NCBI RefSeq assembly: GCF_010882125.1
Contig: NZ_JAAGVZ010000001.1
Span: 434,001 to 498,000 of the forward strand
Source: Peribacillus alkalitolerans
Lineage (GTDB): Bacteria; Bacillota; Bacilli; Bacillales; DSM-1321
Reading direction: 5' to 3'
Length of the DNA stretch: 64,000 bases
Shown here: in pieces, positions 29,558 through 40,809 of the stretch
Position numbering within the stretch: the stretch's first letter is position 1
Layout of the letters: each line of letters opens with the position of its first letter
Made by a program: the position numbers and the translations under genes
The notes under the pieces: generated by a model
Database searches by the model: none
Seen by the model: the letters and a program-made list of their open reading frames with translations, nothing else
What the model was told of the DNA's origin: nothing

Positions 29558-32500
29558 TTACATATTCCTACGGTATTGTCCCCCAACTTCATAAAGGGCT
29601 CTTGTGATTTGTCCTAGGCTCGCTACTTTAACGGTTTCCATTAATTCCTCGAAGATGTTTCCTCCAGAAATGGCCGTTTCTTTTAGTCGAGTCAGGGCTT
29701 CTTCTATAACATGTTTATTTCTTTCTTGGAATTCGCGAAGGTATTGGATCTGACCTTCTTTTTCTTCCGTTGTTGCACGTGCAATTTCCATATTATCGAC
29801 GGATTCTTCAGATGGTGGGTTGGGATTCAGGTATGTGTTCACTCCGATAATTGGCAGTTCACCTGTATGTTTTTTCATTTCGTAATACATGGATTCATCT
29901 TGGATTTTTCCACGTTGGTATTGAGTTTCCATAGCACCCAATACCCCACCACGGTCGTTAATTCGATCAAACTCTTGTAAAACCGCCTCTTCGACCATAT
30001 CTGTCATTTCCTCAACAATAAAGGAACCTTGCAGTGGGTTTTCATTTTTCGTTAAACCATGCTCTTTTGTGATAATCATTTGAATCGCCATCGCACGACG
30101 CACGGATTCTTCCGTAGGAGTCGTAATCGCTTCATCATAAGCATTTGTATGAAGAGAGTTACAGTTATCGTGAAGGGCCATCAATGCTTGTAGAGTAGTA
30201 CGGATGTCATTGAAATCAATCTCTTGTGCATGAAGAGAACGACCAGACGTTTGTACATGGTACTTAAGCTTTTGGCTTCTATCATTCGCACCGTATTTGT
30301 TTCGCATAACCGTTGCCCAGATACGGCGAGCTACACGGCCGATAACCGTATACTCTGGATCTAATCCATTCGAGAAGAAGAAGGATAGATTCGGTGCAAA
30401 ATCATCAATATTCATGCCTCTGCTCAAATAGTACTCTACATATGTGAAACCATTTGCCAGTGTAAATGCAAGCTGCGAAATTGGGTTCGCACCTGCTTCT
30501 GCGATATGATAACCAGAGATAGAAACTGAGTAATAGTTACGTACTTTATGGTCAATAAAGTATTTTTGAATATCCCCCATCATACGTAATGCAAATTCAG
30601 TTGAGAAAATGCACGTATTCTGTCCTTGGTCTTCCTTAAGGATATCCGCCTGTACCGTACCACGGACGGCTTGAAGGGTTTGGGAACGGACTACATGGAA
30701 CTCTTCAACAGTAAGCACTCTTCCTAGCTCTTCTTCTTTAACTTTAACCTGTTGGTCAATGGCAGTATTCATGTACATTGCCAAGATGATTGGAGCAGGA
30801 CCGTTGATTGTCATCGATACGGATGTAGATGGGTGGCATAAGTCAAAGCCATCATATAGCTTCTTCATGTCATCCAAGGTACAGATGTTTACACCGCTCT
30901 CTCCCACTTTTCCATAAATGTCTGGACGATAATCTGGGTCTTCTCCATATAGAGTTACAGAATCAAACGCAGTACTTAAGCGTTTAGCTGAATCGTCTTT
31001 TGAAAGGTAGTGGAAACGACGATTCGTACGGGATGGTGAGCCTTCCCCTGCAAACTGACGCTTCGGATCTTCACCTTCACGTTTGAACGGGAACACTCCT
31101 GCCGTGAATGGGAAGTATCCTGGTGCATTCTCGCGATAAACCCACTTCAGAATTTCACCGTAATCTGCATACTTCGGAAGAGATACTTTCGGAATATTCA
31201 ATCCAGATAGACTCTTTGTTTTTAATTCCGTCACAATCTCTTTGTCACGAATTTTTGTCACAAAACGGTCCTGTGCATATTGATCACGGAAGCTATTCCA
31301 ATTAGCCAGAATGTTCTTGGACTCTTCAGTCAGCTTACTTGCAGTATGATCACGCAGTGCTTCCAATGAAGACAATACTTCAGTGTTAGTTTCTTGCTCC
31401 TTTACGGCCTCAATCGCGCCTTCAAGTTGGAATAACTTACGAGCTATTCTCACTTGCTCATCCGCTTTAGTGTGGTAAGTTCTAACAGTATCAGTGATTT
31501 CACGTAAATAATAGCGACGGTCGTTCGGAATGATGACGTTTTGTTTTTTCACATCCGCTTCTTTAGAGAAGCTAGTCTTCCAGTCCGTTCCCGTTTTCTC
31601 ATTAATTTTTTCAATGAGGGCTGCGAACAATGCATTCGTGCCAGGATCATTGAATTGGCTAGCAATCGTACCGTAAACCGGCATTTCCGTAAATTCTTGA
31701 TGGAACAAATTACGGCTGCGTTGATACTGTTTTTGAACCTGACGATGTGCATCCTCGGAGCCTTTTCTCTCATACTTATTGATGACAATCAAATCGGCAA
31801 AATCGATCATATCAATTTTTTCTAGCTGAGAAGGAGCACCAAATTCACTTGTCATTACGTACATGGAAGCATCACAGAACTCTGTGATTCCAGCATCACC
31901 TTGGCCGATTCCAGATGTTTCAACAATGATTAGATCAAAACCAGCGGCTTTTACGACTGTAATCGCATCAGCAATGGCTAAAGATAGCTCACTTTTTGAC
32001 AAACGTGTTGCCAAGCTTCTCATATATACACGGTTATTGAAAATCGCGTTCATACGGATACGGTCACCTAGCAAAGCACCGCCCGTTTTTTGTTTTGTTG
32101 GATCCACTGATAAAATAGCTACTTTTTTCTCAGGAATTTCATTCAAGAAACGGCGAATCAATTCATCCGTCAATGAGCTCTTTCCAGCTCCGCCCGTTCC
32201 TGTTATTCCGACTACAGGAGTTTTCTGTTGTAGGTCTTTGACTTTATCAAGAAGAGCTTCTGCGCCGGCTGCCGCTTCCATTGAAGAATCGACACGGTTT
32301 TCAGCAAAGGTAATGAATTGAGCAACTGCTCCTGGGTTCCCTTCCTTCAAAGCCTCCAAAGAATCTGATAAGTTTGCTTGGACCGGTGAAAAGTCACATT
32401 CTTGAATCATGCGATTGATCATGCCCTGCAAACCATATTCACGGCCATCATCAGGAGAAAAAATTCGTGCGATTCCATAATCGTGAAGTTCTTTAATTTC

Positions 32501-32824
32501 TTTAGGGATAATGACTCCACCGCCGCCGCCGTAGATGCGAATATGACCAGCACCCTTCTCTTGAAGAAGGTCATACATATATTTAAAATATTCTACATGT
32601 CCACCTTGATAAGAAGAGATGGCGATTCCTTGTACATCCTCTTGAATAGCCGCGTTCACGACTTCTTCCACAGAACGGTTATGGCCTAAATGAATGACCT
32701 CAGCTCCGCTAGATTGTAGAATACGTCTCATGATGTTAATAGAAGCATCATGTCCATCGAATAAGCTAGAGGCTGTTATAAAACGAATATGATGTTTTGG
32801 TTTATAATTCTCAACCGTGTTCAT
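29558..32824 (-). CDS. icmF: Fused isobutyryl-CoA mutase IcmF (B12-dependent)
   Basis: 1088 residues with three parts. The N-terminal B12-binding domain (about 1-140) has [13 protein letters not shown] with the cobalt-ligand His, SSYQGGH and GGGGG. The middle MeaB-like G3E GTPase chaperone (about 200-420) has the P-loop GTGGAGKSS and NKYE. The C-terminal TIM-barrel mutase (about 560-1070) has [18 protein letters not shown] and [15 protein letters not shown]. This order is specific to IcmF, which interconverts isobutyryl- and n-butyryl-CoA (and may act on pivalyl/isovaleryl-CoA). It is the last gene of the acyl-CoA operon. B. subtilis lacks it. Confidence 0.94.
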   Translation of the reverse strand: MNTVENYKPKHHIRFITASSLFDGHDASINIMRRILQSSGAEVIHLGHNRSVEEVVNAAIQEDVQGIAISSYQGGHVEYFKYMYDLLQEKGAGHIRIYGGGGGVIIPKEIKELHDYGIARIFSPDDGREYGLQGMINRMIQECDFSPVQANLSDSLEALKEGNPGAVAQFITFAENRVDSSMEAAAGAEALLDKVKDLQQKTPVVGITGTGGAGKSSLTDELIRRFLNEIPEKKVAILSVDPTKQKTGGALLGDRIRMNAIFNNRVYMRSLATRLSKSELSLAIADAITVVKAAGFDLIIVETSGIGQGDAGITEFCDASMYVMTSEFGAPSQLEKIDMIDFADLIVINKYERKGSEDAHRQVQKQYQRSRNLFHQEFTEMPVYGTIASQFNDPGTNALFAALIEKINEKTGTDWKTSFSKEADVKKQNVIIPNDRRYYLREITDTVRTYHTKADEQVRIARKLFQLEGAIEAVKEQETNTEVLSSLEALRDHTASKLTEESKNILANWNSFRDQYAQDRFVTKIRDKEIVTELKTKSLSGLNIPKVSLPKYADYGEILKWVYRENAPGYFPFTAGVFPFKREGEDPKRQFAGEGSPSRTNRRFHYLSKDDSAKRLSTAFDSVTLYGEDPDYRPDIYGKVGESGVNICTLDDMKKLYDGFDLCHPSTSVSMTINGPAPIILAMYMNTAIDQQVKVKEEELGRVLTVEEFHVVRSQTLQAVRGTVQADILKEDQGQNTCIFSTEFALRMMGDIQKYFIDHKVRNYYSVSISGYHIAEAGANPISQLAFTLANGFTYVEYYLSRGMNIDDFAPNLSFFFSNGLDPEYTVIGRVARRIWATVMRNKYGANDRSQKLKYHVQTSGRSLHAQEIDFNDIRTTLQALMALHDNCNSLHTNAYDEAITTPTEESVRRAMAIQMIITKEHGLTKNENPLQGSFIVEEMTDMVEEAVLQEFDRINDRGGVLGAMETQYQRGKIQDESMYYEMKKHTGELPIIGVNTYLNPNPPSEESVDNMEIARATTEEKEGQIQYLREFQERNKHVIEEALTRLKETAISGGNIFEELMETVKVASLGQITRALYEVGGQYRRNM

Positions 32825-32843
32825 CTTGCTCCCCCTTTGGTCC

Positions 32844-33470
32844 TCATGATTGTTTTTTCAATCCTTCAATCAATACCGATGTCTGCAAATCAATAAATTC
32901 TTCTAGTGTAAACAAATTACGCAATGCCCATCTCCGGAAACCCCACATTTGGCCTTGGACGAAAATGTTATGTGCAATTAATCGAATTTCTTGATCTGAC
33001 TGTATCAGTTCCCCATTTTGTTGGCACTTTTTCAACAAATGCTCAAACATACCTACCATTTCGAGCTCTTTATTCAAGACATAAGGAATGGCATCCTTAG
33101 TTAACGATTTGGCTTCTTGATACATGACCAAAACTTCATCTTGCATCTCGTCCATGACTTTAAAATAATTGGCTATCCCTAGCTTCAGACTTTCAAGAGT
33201 GCCCTCTTTTTGGTTAAGGTCTTGCTGCAGACGCTCTTTTACTTCATCGTAAATGCTATCGCAAACAAGATACAGGACGTCCTCCTTTGTACGAATGTAC
33301 TCATACAACGTTCCGATGCTAAATCCTGATGCCTTTGCAATTTCTCTAGTCGTTGTGCGATGGAATCCTTTTTCCTTAAAAAGAGATATTGCCCCTTTAA
33401 TCATCTGATTGCGACGTTTCTTGACGAGACGTTCATCTTTAACAGAAGCGTGCACTTCTCTCTTTTCCAA
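32844..33470 (-). CDS. TetR-family regulator of the acyl-CoA operon
   Basis: 208 residues. N-terminal helix-turn-helix (about 20-65: [40 protein letters not shown]), then a helical ligand domain like FadR/YsiA-type regulators. It lies in the operon between an acyl-CoA dehydrogenase and icmF, 19 nt before icmF. By position it probably senses an acyl-CoA and controls this module. The start is TTG at 33470, after GGCGGTGA. Its likely operators are at 38169 and 40937. Confidence 0.88.
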   Translation of the reverse strand: MEKREVHASVKDERLVKKRRNQMIKGAISLFKEKGFHRTTTREIAKASGFSIGTLYEYIRTKEDVLYLVCDSIYDEVKERLQQDLNQKEGTLESLKLGIANYFKVMDEMQDEVLVMYQEAKSLTKDAIPYVLNKELEMVGMFEHLLKKCQQNGELIQSDQEIRLIAHNIFVQGQMWGFRRWALRNLFTLEEFIDLQTSVLIEGLKKQS

Positions 33471-33596
33471 TTCGTCACCGCCTGATCATAAAGGGAGCGC
33501 AGCAAAATCTATGTTAAGGAAAGGCTTCCCCTGAACATTTTATTCTTGCTGATGCTCGCTACGCCCCTTATTGTTTTTGTTTTCCTGATCTATTAA

Positions 33597-34739
33597 TTAG
33601 TCTTTAGTGATCATACGTGAGATTACTAAACGTTGGATTTCTTGTGTTCCTTCATAGATTTGGGTAATTTTTGCGTCCCTCATGAAGCGCTCCACTGGGT
33701 AATCCTTTGTATAACCGTATCCACCGAATACTTGAACCGCTTCCGTCGTTACTTTCATAGCTGCGTCCCCAGCAAATAGCTTTGACATGGCTGATTCTTT
33801 TCCGTATGGAAGACCTTCAGATTCTAACCAAGCAGCTTGATAGGTTAATAGTCTTGCAGCTTCGACACTTGTTGCCATGTCTGCAAGCTTGAAGCCAATC
33901 CCTTGTTGTGCAGCGATTGGTTTTCCGAATTGTTGTCTTTCCTTTGCATAGGCAACAGATGCATCCAAAGCACCTTGTGCGATACCGACAGCTTGAGCGG
34001 CAATTCCGTTACGACCGCCATCTAGTGTCATCATCGCGATTTTGAACCCGTCACCCACTTCTCCTAGAAGGTTTTCCTTAGGTACACGGCAATCTTCAAA
34101 AATGATTTCAGTCGTTGGAGATGAACGGATACCTAGTTTCTTTTCTTTCTTCCCTACGCTGAATCCAGGGAAGTCGCTCTCAACGATGAATGCACTTGTT
34201 CCTTTATGCTTAGAAGTTGGATCCGTTAGTGCGAACACCACATAAATTTCTGCTTCTCCACCATTTGTGATGAAGATCTTTGAACCATTCAATACATAGT
34301 GGTCTCCGTCAAGCTTGGCAGTTGTTCTCATGCCACCTGCATCCGATCCTGAACCTGGCTCTGTCAATCCATAAGCACCGATTTTAGTACCTTCTGCCAT
34401 TGGACGAAGATATTTTTGTTTTTGCTCTTCCGTACCGAATTTGTAAACAGGCCAACCCGCTAATGAAGTATGTGCAGAAAGAGTTACCCCTGTTGAAGCA
34501 CATACTCTTGATAGCTCTTCGATTGCAATACAGTAAGCTAAGTAGTCGCTTCCGATTCCGCCATACTCTTCAGGCCATGGAATCCCTGTTAATCCAAGCT
34601 CTGCCATTTTATCGAAAATTTCACGGTCAAAACGTTCCTCTTCATCACGTTCTGCAGCAGTCGGAGCCACTTCGTTCCTTGCGAAATCGCGGACCATTTT
34701 TCTAATCATTTCATGTTCTTCAGTTAATTTAAAATTCAT
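33597..34739 (-). CDS. acdA: Acyl-CoA dehydrogenase
   Basis: 380 residues, full length. FAD-dependent alpha-beta oxidation of acyl-Co[17 protein letters not shown] is the FAD/substrate loop, the catalytic Glu is in [12 protein letters not shown] near the C-terminus, and [20 protein letters not shown] is standard. It is 53% or so similar by eye to the next gene, so the pair looks like a duplication. Short-chain or branched-chain preference is likely from context, not shown. The intergenic gap to the next gene is 27 nt. Confidence 0.93.
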   Translation of the reverse strand: MNFKLTEEHEMIRKMVRDFARNEVAPTAAERDEEERFDREIFDKMAELGLTGIPWPEEYGGIGSDYLAYCIAIEELSRVCASTGVTLSAHTSLAGWPVYKFGTEEQKQKYLRPMAEGTKIGAYGLTEPGSGSDAGGMRTTAKLDGDHYVLNGSKIFITNGGEAEIYVVFALTDPTSKHKGTSAFIVESDFPGFSVGKKEKKLGIRSSPTTEIIFEDCRVPKENLLGEVGDGFKIAMMTLDGGRNGIAAQAVGIAQGALDASVAYAKERQQFGKPIAAQQGIGFKLADMATSVEAARLLTYQAAWLESEGLPYGKESAMSKLFAGDAAMKVTTEAVQVFGGYGYTKDYPVERFMRDAKITQIYEGTQEIQRLVISRMITKD

Positions 34740-34766
34740 GCTAGAACCCCTGCCCTTTTTGAGTGA

Positions 34767-35897
34767 TTATAAATATTTATTAATGACGATACGTTGAATT
34801 TCACTTGTTCCTTCATAGATTTCCGTGATTTTCGCGTCACGGAAATAACGTTCTACTGGATACTCTTTTGAGTAACCATAGCCACCAAATACTTGAACTG
34901 CTTCAATGGACGTTTCCACTGCGGTACGAGATGCGAATAGCTTGGCAATGGAAGCTTCCTTGCCACATGCTTTTCCTTCAGATCTTAAAGAAGCAGCTTG
35001 ATAGACTAATAGTTTTGCAGCTTCAATATTTGTTGCCATATCGGCTAATTTAAAGCCCACACCCTGTTGAAGGGCAATTGGCTTTCCAAATTGTTTTCTT
35101 TCTTTCGCATAAGCAATGGCATGTTCCATGGCACCTTCTGCAATCCCAAGGGACTGTGCAGCAATTCCGATTCGACCCGAATCAAGATTTGCCATAGCAA
35201 TTTTAAACCCTTCTCCTTCTTGTCCAAGCAGGTTTTCAACAGGCACTTTCATATCTTCAAATGACAGTTGGACCGTTCTTGAACCATGTAGCCCCATTTT
35301 GTGTTCGTCCTTGCCAATGACCAGGCCTGGAGTATCTTTTTCTACAATAAACGCAGAAACGCCCTTTGCACCGGCTTCTGGATTTGTAGTGGCAAACACA
35401 ATATAAACGTCCGCTTCTCCACCATTCGTGATAAATACTTTCGATCCATTAATCACATAATGATCACCAGATTTAACAGCCTTTGATTTCAAACTGGAAG
35501 CATCTGACCCTGCACTTACTTCTGTTAAACAAAACGCGCCTAAATATTCACCAGAAGCAAGTTTCGGTACATACTTTTGTTTTTGCTCCTCCGTTCCAAA
35601 ATAAAGAATTGGGTTCGTTCCAACAGAAGTATGAACAGATAAAATTACCCCTAAAGTGGCGCTCACTTTCGAGATTTCATGAATCGCAATGATATACGAT
35701 ACGAAATCCATTTCCGCTCCACCGTAAGCTTCTGGCACAGGAATTCCCATCAAACCAAGTTCGCCCATTTTTTTGATTAATTCTCTAGGAAACTCGCCCT
35801 CTTCCATCTTTTCAACAAAAGGTGCGATTTCTTGTTGTGCGAAGTCTCGCACCATTTTCCTCATCATCTCTTGCTCTTCCGTAAATCGAAGTTCCAT
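34767..35897 (-). CDS. Acyl-CoA dehydrogenase (butyryl-CoA type)
   Basis: 376 residues. Motifs as in its neighbour: AFCLTEVSAGSDASSL, catalytic Glu in IYEGTSEIQRIVI, GGYGYSKEYPVERYFRDAKI. The GVILSVHTSVGTNPI stretch resembles short-chain (butyryl-CoA) dehydrogenases, which suits a neighbour of 3-hydroxybutyryl-CoA dehydrogenase and thiolase. AGGGGGAA precedes ATG 35897. Electrons would pass to ETF and then probably to FadF. Confidence 0.92.
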   Translation of the reverse strand: MELRFTEEQEMMRKMVRDFAQQEIAPFVEKMEEGEFPRELIKKMGELGLMGIPVPEAYGGAEMDFVSYIIAIHEISKVSATLGVILSVHTSVGTNPILYFGTEEQKQKYVPKLASGEYLGAFCLTEVSAGSDASSLKSKAVKSGDHYVINGSKVFITNGGEADVYIVFATTNPEAGAKGVSAFIVEKDTPGLVIGKDEHKMGLHGSRTVQLSFEDMKVPVENLLGQEGEGFKIAMANLDSGRIGIAAQSLGIAEGAMEHAIAYAKERKQFGKPIALQQGVGFKLADMATNIEAAKLLVYQAASLRSEGKACGKEASIAKLFASRTAVETSIEAVQVFGGYGYSKEYPVERYFRDAKITEIYEGTSEIQRIVINKYL

Positions 35898-35960
35898 TCT
35901 GATTCCCCCTAGGTGATTAGAAATGCGTAAGATGTACGCCAGACATCGAAAATCGTGATA

Positions 35961-36812
35961 CTATTCGTAACTGTAGAAGCCTCTGCCAGTCTTTCTTCCA
36001 AGCCAACCAGCTTTAACATACTTTCTTAAAAGTGGACATGGTCTATATTTGTCATCGCCGAATCCTTCATGTAAGGTCTCCATGATATAAAGACAAGTAT
36101 CAAGACCAATGAAATCTGCTAGAGTTAGAGGACCCATTGGATGATTCATGCCAAGCTTCATCACTTCATCAATAGCTTCCTTCGTTGCAACACCTTCATA
36201 AAGCGTGTAAATTGCTTCGTTAATCATTGGCATCAAGATTCTGTTAGAAACGAATCCTGGAAAATCATTTACTTCTACTGGGATTTTCCCAAGAGCTTTA
36301 GACATATCTTCAATTGCTTGATACACTTCATCCGTCGTTGCTAATCCTCTGATGATTTCAACAAGCTTCATAACAGGTACCGGATTCATAAAATGCATCC
36401 CGATCACTTGCTCCGGTCTATTTGTCGCTGCCGCAATCTCTGTAATTGGAAGTGATGAAGTATTGGATGCTAGGATCGCATGAGCTGGTGCGATTTCATC
36501 CAACTGAGCAAACAACTTCGATTTGATTTCCATATTTTCAACTGCAGCTTCAATGACTAAATCCACTCCGGATGCATTTTGTAAATCCGTTGATGCTGTT
36601 AACATGGAAAGAGTTTGATTTTGTGCTTCTTCAGTCATTTTCCCTTTTTCCACTTGGCGTGAAAGATTCTTTTTAATAACCGAAAGTCCTCTATCAACAA
36701 AATCCTCTTTTAAATCATGTAGGAACACTTCAAAACCTGCCATTGCACAAACCTGCGCAATTCCTGAACCCATTTGACCTGCACCAATGACCATTACCTT
36801 TTGGATTTTCAT
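35961..36812 (-). CDS. 3-hydroxybutyryl-CoA dehydrogenase
   Basis: 283 residues. NAD-binding [17 protein letters not shown] (about 8-24), then the helical C-terminal domain with catalytic His in [15 protein letters not shown] (about 138-152) and [10 protein letters not shown]. It oxidises (S)-3-hydroxybutyryl-CoA to acetoacetyl-CoA, or the reverse. An open frame runs to 36929, but GGAGGAG lies just before ATG 36812 and the family starts with MxKVxVIGAG. The gene order thl-hbd-acd-acd resembles B. subtilis mmgABC. Confidence 0.94.
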   Translation of the reverse strand: MKIQKVMVIGAGQMGSGIAQVCAMAGFEVFLHDLKEDFVDRGLSVIKKNLSRQVEKGKMTEEAQNQTLSMLTASTDLQNASGVDLVIEAAVENMEIKSKLFAQLDEIAPAHAILASNTSSLPITEIAAATNRPEQVIGMHFMNPVPVMKLVEIIRGLATTDEVYQAIEDMSKALGKIPVEVNDFPGFVSNRILMPMINEAIYTLYEGVATKEAIDEVMKLGMNHPMGPLTLADFIGLDTCLYIMETLHEGFGDDKYRPCPLLRKYVKAGWLGRKTGRGFYSYE

Positions 36813-36909
36813 ATGAACTCCTCCGTCTCCCTTTATGTAAATGCACTTGTTTTTGTAAAGAGAGGAGCACGGAAAGTCGGCCCCTCTGAAATTTATATTT
36901 CTGCTCTTT

Positions 36910-38097
36910 TTATGCTTTTGGTACTTCAATCATGATTGCGTCGCCTTGGCCGCCACCGCTACAGATTCCTGCGATACCGATTCCACCGCCGCGTCTTTTT
37001 AATTCGTGCATTAATGTGATGATGATTCTAGCTCCACTAGCACCGATTGGATGTCCAAGAGCAACCGCTCCACCGTTCACGTTTACTTTTTCTGGATCAA
37101 TATTTGCAATACGTCCACTTGCTAGTGCAACTGCAGCAAAAGCCTCATTTAGTTCAAACAAGTCGATTTCTTCTAACGTTTTTCCTGTTTTCTTAAGGAT
37201 TTCATTCACGACTAGACCAGGTGTTTTAGGGAAATCCTTTGCTTCAACTGCGATTTCCGAATGGCCAATAATATATGCTAATGGTTCTTTACCTTCTTTA
37301 AGGGCTCTTTCTTCACTCATTAATACTAATGCGCCTGCTCCATCATTGACTCCAGGTGCATTTCCAGCAGTAATCGTACCATCTGCACTGAAAGCCGATT
37401 TTAAGGAAGCTAGCTTTTCCACGGATGTATCTTTTCTTGGAGACTCATCTTGTGATACAAAAATGGAATCGCCTTTACGTTGCTTTACTTCTACAGAAAC
37501 GATTTCATCCGCTAAGCGACCAGCTTCGATGGCTTCAATCGCTCGTTGATGACTTGTGTATGCCCATTGATCTTGCTCTTCACGGGAGATTTCCAATTCA
37601 GATGCCGTGCTGTTACCGTATGTCCCCATGTGAACCCCTGTAAAGCTACAGCTTAATCCATCATGGATCATTAAATCTTTAACGGTTGAATCGCCCATTC
37701 TTAATCCCCAACGTGCTTTTGGAAGAAGGTATGGAGCATTGCTCATCGATTCCATTCCACCTGCAACGATGACCTCTTCATCACCAGAACGGATAATTTG
37801 ATCAGCAAGAGTAACTGCACGTAAACCAGATGCACAAACCTTATTGATGGTTTCAGTTTTAACTTCCCATGGGATACCAGCATGGCGTGACGCTTGACGG
37901 GAAGGAATTTGACCTTGACCACCTTGAAGAACTGTCCCCATGATTACTTCGTCGACTTGAGCAGGATCGACTCCAGCACGATTCAAAGCTTCCTTGATTG
38001 CGATTCCACCTAATTCAGCTGCAGAAAATCCGCTTAATCCACCACCAAATTTACCGAAAGCTGTTCTGACACCGCTTACAATTACTGTTTTAGTCAT
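36910..38097 (-). CDS. Acetyl-CoA C-acetyltransferase (thiolase)
   Basis: 395 residues. Acyl-binding Cys is in [10 protein letters not shown] (about residue 88); His and second Cys are in [12 protein letters not shown] (about 350) and [12 protein letters not shown] (about 380). Acts on acetoacetyl-CoA. First gene of the operon, with AGGGGGA before ATG 38097. A promoter, a cre site and a TetR-type operator lie upstream, so the gene is probably induced by fatty acids and repressed by glucose. Confidence 0.94.
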   Translation of the reverse strand: MTKTVIVSGVRTAFGKFGGGLSGFSAAELGGIAIKEALNRAGVDPAQVDEVIMGTVLQGGQGQIPSRQASRHAGIPWEVKTETINKVCASGLRAVTLADQIIRSGDEEVIVAGGMESMSNAPYLLPKARWGLRMGDSTVKDLMIHDGLSCSFTGVHMGTYGNSTASELEISREEQDQWAYTSHQRAIEAIEAGRLADEIVSVEVKQRKGDSIFVSQDESPRKDTSVEKLASLKSAFSADGTITAGNAPGVNDGAGALVLMSEERALKEGKEPLAYIIGHSEIAVEAKDFPKTPGLVVNEILKKTGKTLEEIDLFELNEAFAAVALASGRIANIDPEKVNVNGGAVALGHPIGASGARIIITLMHELKRRGGGIGIAGICSGGGQGDAIMIEVPKA

Positions 38098-38168
38098 TTT
38101 TATATCCCCCTAATAATTAGTTTGTAAGGTTTAACTATGGAGTGACTCTTGTTGACTATGAAAATCTC

Positions 38169-38186
38169 TGACTGAACGCTCGCTCG
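38169..38186 (-). promoter_or_regulatory. Candidate FadR/TetR operator before the thiolase operon
   Basis: On the minus strand CGAGCGAGCGTTCAGTCA. It matches the operator at 40937-40954 (TGAATGAGCATTCAGTCA) at 14 of 18 positions, 12 of 13 in the right-hand part. It lies about 75 nt before the thiolase start, between promoter and gene. Confidence 0.5.
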
Positions 38187-38233
38187 ATGTTCGTTTAGAA
38201 AAAAAACTGCATCGCAGTCTCCTCTAAAAAAAT

Positions 38234-38248
38234 ATGAAAGCGTTTTTT
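38234..38248 (+). promoter_or_regulatory. cre site (CcpA) before the thiolase operon
   Basis: ATGAAAGCGTTTTTT matches WTGAAARCGYTTWNN perfectly. It lies just downstream of a possible promoter (TTAAAA-N17-TACAAT, -10 at 38265-38260 on the minus strand), so bound CcpA would block transcription. Confidence 0.75.
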
Positions 38249-38419
38249 TCCATACTCTCATTGTACATTAAATTACTAAAAATTTTAAATATTTTCTCTT
38301 TAATTTTATAAATTTCCACTACTATCCTATTCGAGAGTATGCAATGTGATGCTGATATAGGATTATTTTTGTGAATTTCAAGACTCTTTTGCATAGATTG
38401 TTCTTTTAAAAGATTGTCC

Positions 38420-38608
38420 GTTGATTTCCGCTCCAGTCACTTGCTTTCCGCGGGGAGGGATGGGAGCCTCCTCGGCGTAACCGCCTGTGGGGTCTCCCAC
38501 TTCCCTCTTTTTCCCGCAGGACATTGAATAAGCTTCCTTGAATCAACACCGCACGAAGGAAATGCGAATGCATTTTCGAGGAGTCAAGTGTCTTACGCTT
38601 CAATCAAC
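38420..38608. repeat. Dispersed GC-rich repeat, copy at thiolase-fadF
   Basis: About 189 bp, bounded by GTTGATT (38420) and AATCAAC (38602-38608). It shares CTTGCTTTCCG.GGGG, GAGCCTCCTCG and GGGGTCTCCC with the copy at 50973-51101, and CGAAGGAAAT.CGAATGCATTTTCGA with the copy at 14355. It is far richer in GC than the flanking gap of 609 nt. Confidence 0.75.
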
Positions 38609-38635
38609 TCATTGGTAAAAATACACACTTATTTA

Positions 38636-38693
38636 AAAAAGGGTACCCACAAAGCCGCCATTTAACGACCTTGCGAGTCACCCTTGGACGAAC
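38636..38693 (-). terminator. Likely terminator after fadF
   Basis: On the minus strand an imperfect stem GGGTGACTCGCAAGG ... CTTTGTGGGTACCC is followed by TTTTTTAAATAAG. The upstream end GTTCGTCCAAGGG (38693-38681) equals one arm of the mntP-leader hairpin. Confidence 0.45.
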
Positions 38694-38706
38694 TCAAATA
38701 TTTTGA

Positions 38707-40809
38707 TTATGCTGTTTTTTGACCTACGACAGACATTTCAAGCAGCTCTGCTACATCGTATGTCTTTACTTGGTCTTCAACTTCTTTCGCCTTCGTACCA
38801 TCGGTAATCATCGTTAAGCAATAAGGACAGCCGGAACTGATGACTGAAGGGTCAACGGCAAGAGCTTGTTCTGTTCGAGCTACGTTAATGCGGTGGCCTG
38901 TTTCCTCTTCCATCCACATCAAACCTCCACCAGCTCCACAGCACATACCCTTCTCACGATTTCTTTCCATCTCTACAAGTTTCACGCCTGGAATGCTCTT
39001 TAAGATATCGCGTGGAGCATCATATACTTCATTGTATCGACCTAGATAACAGGAATCATGGAATGTAATCGTCTCATGCACTTCGTGTGTAGGAACAAGT
39101 CTTCCTTCCTTCACAAGCATTGCCAACACTTCTGTATGGTGATAAACCTCTGCCAGCAATCCGAAGTCTGGATATTCATTTTTGAAAATGTTATAGGCAT
39201 GCGGGTCAATCGTAACAATCTTTTTGACCTCGTTCTTTTCAAACTCAGCGATATTGTTTGTAGCTAGCTCCTGGAACATGAACTCGTTTCCAAGACGACG
39301 AGCTGTGTCACCAGAGTTCTTTTCCTTGTTTCCAAGGATGGCGAATTTAACACCAGCTTCATTCATGAGCTTAGCAAAGGATAAAGCAATCTTCTGGCTT
39401 CGGTTATCGTAAGATCCCATTGATCCAACCCAGAATAAGTATTCAAACTCTTCTCCAGCTTTGCTCATTTCTTTTACAGTTGGAACTGCCACATCCTCAC
39501 GGACTTCACGCCAGTTTTCGCGTTCTTTTCGGTTCAAGCCCCAAGGGTTTCCTTGGCGTTCAATATTTTGCATTGCACGTTGTGCATCCGCATCTACCTT
39601 ACCTTCCGTCATGACCAGGTAACGACGAAGGTCAATAATCTTATCAACATGCTCATTCATTACCGGACATTGGTCCTCACAGTTACGGCAAGTTGTACAT
39701 GCCCAGATTTCTTCTTCTGTAATGACTTCCCCGATTAAACTTGGGCTGTATGCTGAAGCAGCCGCTTGTTCTAATGCTCCTTGTTCCGCTGCAGCTAAGG
39801 CAAGCTGATTACCTTTAGTATTATTGAAAATAAAACCAGGTACCCAAGGTTGTTTTTTCGTAACTACTGCTCCTGTATCCGTTAAATGATCACGAAGTTT
39901 TAATATCAAGTCCATAGGAGAAAGCATTTTCCCCGTTCCTGTAGCAGGACACATATTTGTACAACGGCCACATTCAACACAGGCATATAGATCAATTAAT
40001 TGATGTTGAGTGAAATCTTCAATTTTCCCTACCCCAAATGACTCTTGAGTTTCATCCTCAAAGTCAATTTTTGTTAATTTCCCAGGGTTTGAAAGACGAT
40101 GGAAAAATACGTTGGCAGGCCCTGCAATTAAGTGGGCGTGCTTGGATTGTGGTACATACACTAAGAATGATAATAAGAAAATCGTATGCATCCACCAGAA
40201 TAAATAGAAAGCAACAATGGCTGGAGTTTTTCCTATCCATCCAAAGATTCCTGCGATCATCGAAGCTACTGGCTCTGCCATAGAAGCTTCATGCCCGTGC
40301 CAGATCATGGACATCCCGTTTCCAAATAAAACGGAAACCATCAAACCACCAATGAAAATCAGTACTAAGCCAGATTTGAATCCACGCTTTAATCGTACTA
40401 GCTTTTCCACATAACGACGGTGGAACGCCCAAACAACTGCGACTAGAATCAAAAGTGTAACGATTTCCTGGAAAAACGTAAATGCTGGATATAAAGGTCC
40501 AAGTGGCAAATGTGCACCTGGCTTAATCCCTTTAATAATAAAGTCAAGAGCTCCAAGCTGGACTAGAATAAAGCCATAGAAGAACATGACGTGAATAATT
40601 CCACTTTTTTTGTCCTTCAACAGTTTTTTCTGTCCGAAAACATTGACCCATACAAGATCAAGTCTTTCTTTGACTCTATTGTCAAATTCCACTTTCTTAC
40701 CAAGCTTGATGTACTCGATACGCGTGCGAATCAAATATACAAACATCCAGACTGCGTAAGCGGTTACAAGTAAGAACGCAAGCAAGTTTACCCATAGCAA
40801 ACCATCCAT
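38707..40809 (-). CDS. fadF: Membrane (Fe-S) oxidoreductase, FadF-like
   Basis: 700 residues. About six N-terminal membrane helices (to about residue 230) resemble the NarI/heme-b type. Two [4Fe-4S] motifs follow (CVECGRCTNMCP about 276-287, CTTCRNCEDQCP about 370-381) and then two CCG domains (CYLGRY, MCCGAGGG) as in HdrD/GlpC proteins. In bacilli this family is thought to take electrons from acyl-CoA dehydrogenases via ETF to menaquinone. A FadR-like operator lies upstream, matching the B. subtilis fadF-acdA-rpoE unit. Confidence 0.9.
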   Translation of the reverse strand: MDGLLWVNLLAFLLVTAYAVWMFVYLIRTRIEYIKLGKKVEFDNRVKERLDLVWVNVFGQKKLLKDKKSGIIHVMFFYGFILVQLGALDFIIKGIKPGAHLPLGPLYPAFTFFQEIVTLLILVAVVWAFHRRYVEKLVRLKRGFKSGLVLIFIGGLMVSVLFGNGMSMIWHGHEASMAEPVASMIAGIFGWIGKTPAIVAFYLFWWMHTIFLLSFLVYVPQSKHAHLIAGPANVFFHRLSNPGKLTKIDFEDETQESFGVGKIEDFTQHQLIDLYACVECGRCTNMCPATGTGKMLSPMDLILKLRDHLTDTGAVVTKKQPWVPGFIFNNTKGNQLALAAAEQGALEQAAASAYSPSLIGEVITEEEIWACTTCRNCEDQCPVMNEHVDKIIDLRRYLVMTEGKVDADAQRAMQNIERQGNPWGLNRKERENWREVREDVAVPTVKEMSKAGEEFEYLFWVGSMGSYDNRSQKIALSFAKLMNEAGVKFAILGNKEKNSGDTARRLGNEFMFQELATNNIAEFEKNEVKKIVTIDPHAYNIFKNEYPDFGLLAEVYHHTEVLAMLVKEGRLVPTHEVHETITFHDSCYLGRYNEVYDAPRDILKSIPGVKLVEMERNREKGMCCGAGGGLMWMEEETGHRINVARTEQALAVDPSVISSGCPYCLTMITDGTKAKEVEDQVKTYDVAELLEMSVVGQKTA

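Noticed and set aside
32402-32689. Long antisense frames in icmF, pyrG, argS and prmC (for example this one)
   Set aside because: Each lies opposite a strongly conserved gene; they result from codon bias on the other strand.
38406-38603. 65-codon minus-strand frame between thiolase and fadF
   Set aside because: It is wholly inside the dispersed GC-rich repeat.
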